In this document: piece by piece, positions 62,111 to 64,000 of the stretch
Position numbering within the stretch: the stretch's first letter is position 1
Layout: each line of letters begins with the position of its first letter
Source: Aquila chrysaetos chrysaetos
Lineage: Eukaryota > Chordata > Aves > Accipitriformes > Accipitridae
Direction: 5' to 3'
Length of the DNA: 64,000 bases
NCBI RefSeq assembly: GCF_900496995.4
Contig: NC_044008.1
Span: 6,891,276-6,955,275, forward strand
Notes under the pieces: generated by a model
What the model saw: the letters and a program-made list of their open reading frames with translations, nothing else
Told to the model about the DNA's origin: nothing
Databases searched by the model: none
Translations under genes and position numbers: made by a program

Positions 62111-64000
62111 CTTAATCTGTGTGCTGAGTCTAACCTTTACATTAGGTAAATGAAATCTGCTTCCAGTCAACTTTGTAGAAACACAGGTTTAAAATCCAGA
62201 TTTGAATAACTTTGATGAACTAAATGGAGAGAAGTAAATGGTTTGGAAAATATAATCTGAACTGCATTTAGAGCTGAATATAAACCAGTATAAGAACCAA
62301 ATAAGAATCTGCTCTGTATGCGTAGCGTCTTGTCTTTAAATATATACATACCTCCTACTCAGCTGTTCAGATGCCAGAACAGGATCTGCCTTTGTAGAAA
62401 TAGATCAGGATCATTTGTCCTCTTCATGATTATAAGCTGATTATTTATTTTTGAGTAGACAAAACACACTTTGTGATCATTCATCCTTACTGACAATAAA
62501 ATGTTTACCTTGCAATTAAATCTGCTGCATGACTGATACTTTCAGTCATTTCAACATCAAAATCAATGTTGATAATTTAACAATCTTAATGATTCTTGGT
62601 ATTTCTGTTGCAAATGAAAATCAAGGATTTATAGGTTTTAGTGTTCTCGGGTGATAACACTGTGTGCCCATGTAGGTCTAAATACTTAGCATTTAATACA
62701 GTGTAAAAACCATCAGGCACACAATCGATTTTTGACAGAGATAGTGTATGTAACTAAATGTTTTCAGTGCTAATTAAAGCATTCTCATACAACGATGATG
62801 AGTGTTAGACAAATACCTTGTAATCAGGCAGCACTCCAACTCTGCTCCTGTGTTCACACTGGATATTGCTGATAATTATCCTCTTCCCAATCATATTATC
62901 ACAGAAAACATAACTGGAAAGGTGACTGAGATGGGCTCATCCACTGCATTCTCCTACCCCCAGCTAGATCAGCTATACCTAAATTTTCTAAGTATACCTT
63001 TTTTTAAAAAATGTATTAAAATAATATCTTATTCTTTATTGTTTTCTTTGCAGGATTGGACATTGTTTTATTTCCTTTTGGGGGACAGGAATTGTTTGGA
63101 TCAAAGAAATAGGTCAAAAAACCCCATGCTTTTTGGTTTATTCAGAACCTTGGGCAGAATGCAGCTACAAATTACTTCTCCATACAAAGAAATGAGACTG
63201 GCTTTTTTGTCCCAGCTGTCATGGTTGGACATAACTGGAAGGGGAACAGTAGGCTTGAGGATATGGAGAGGAGAATTATTCGTTGTCAAAAGCCTACCTC
63301 TTCCTACAAAGAGTGAGAGTCTCGTAATGATAATAACAGGCTTCCAAAAGCCAGGAAACTATTTCTGAGCAATATCAAGTCATGCAGGTCTAATAACAGG
63401 AACAGGACCAAATTATCCTCTTGGATGCATGTCAGTCTTTTTTTACAAATGAGTGAAAGCTGTAGGTGTACAGCTGAGCAGGATATAGTTCACAGCCTGC
63501 AACTTTCCTCATACCTGAACCCCTTCCCATGGTGAATCAGCATGAAGCTATAAAAAGAAAATGGGGATTCCTCAACACAAATTCTAATCCCTCCTCTAGA
63601 AGATAGGAGCAGATGGAAGTAACAACCAGACAGCTCAGTGTGTTACAGGAGAACTCTCTCAGCGGAGGACAAATCCTGAGGTGGCCTAGAGCTGATGTAA
63701 TGAAGAAACAAGGGGGCATCAAAGTATGTCTGTTTTTATGTCACTTGATCAATGAGGCTGTGAGCAGGCACATTTAATTTAAAACCAGCATTAGAGTTGC
63801 TCTAATTTAGCTTGTGGATACCTAGCTTTAGTTCCTAAACTTGAAGATCTGGGCCAATATTTTCAACACATTACTGCAAACGTCCCTTTGTGTACACTGT
63901 GTGTTTCACTCCTTAAGTCTGCTTAAAAAGGAAGTTCAGAAAGAGAAAAAAAAAAAGCTATAGATGTTCTGGCTCACATCTAAAATGACAGCAGTCCCCA
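62111..64000. other. AT-rich sequence, no gene recognised
   Basis: The longest open frame of the window lies here (plus strand, 62802-63368, 188 codons), but it begins at GTG, contains no recognised motif and is not accompanied by promoter or splice evidence that I can defend. I otherwise see nothing distinctive. Confidence 0.45.

Noticed and set aside
62802..63368. 188-codon plus-strand open frame, the longest in the window
   Set aside because: It starts at GTG, has no recognisable motif or codon pattern, and one frame of about this length is not surprising in 64 kb on two strands.

Overview
The window looks like nuclear DNA of a bird. It carries two fragments of the avian CR1 LINE and two long-terminal-repeat (LTR) copies of a kind I recognise from avian endogenous retroviruses. 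There is little other interspersed repeat, the bulk is AT-rich, and one sharp CpG island is present. These family names come from recall of the sequences; no database search was possible, and no species can be named.

Layout. Positions 1-425 hold the 3' part of a CR1 reverse transcriptase on the minus strand, and about 2232-2612 hold a CR1 3' end on the plus strand. A minus-strand LTR lies at about 13640-14568. A second, complete-looking LTR lies at 21063-21639 with TG...CA ends and a near-perfect 5-base target duplication. Homopolymers and A-rich tracts that grade into ACC/CAC are scattered throughout, including a run of 36 G at 37630-37665. The CpG island covers about 50.7-52.0 kb. It contains two YY1-type motifs in a duplicated module, a GC box and ETS-type sites; a perfect NRF1 palindrome lies about 0.5 kb to its left. 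The last 12 kb holds only a weak protein-like stretch near 56 kb and what may be a very old repeat near 61.7-62.1 kb.

Interpretation. The simplest reading is the 5' end of a housekeeping-type gene transcribed on the minus strand. Its untranslated first exon would lie in the CpG island and its long introns would fill most of the region below about 50 kb. A plausible first coding exon lies at 28416-28524: ATG at 28488, G at -3, an in-frame upstream stop and a GTAAGAG donor. Further short minus-strand stretches with acceptor, open frame and donor lie at 23.5, 16.4, 13.2, 10.6, 6.7, 3.1 and 1.3 kb. Six of them, from 16.4 kb down to 1.3 kb, can be chained with matching codon phases. I could not identify the protein. 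Chance pseudo-exons of this size are common in introns, so these calls are tentative. No long open frame in the window is convincing as an intact single-exon gene. I found no tRNA, rRNA or CRISPR array.
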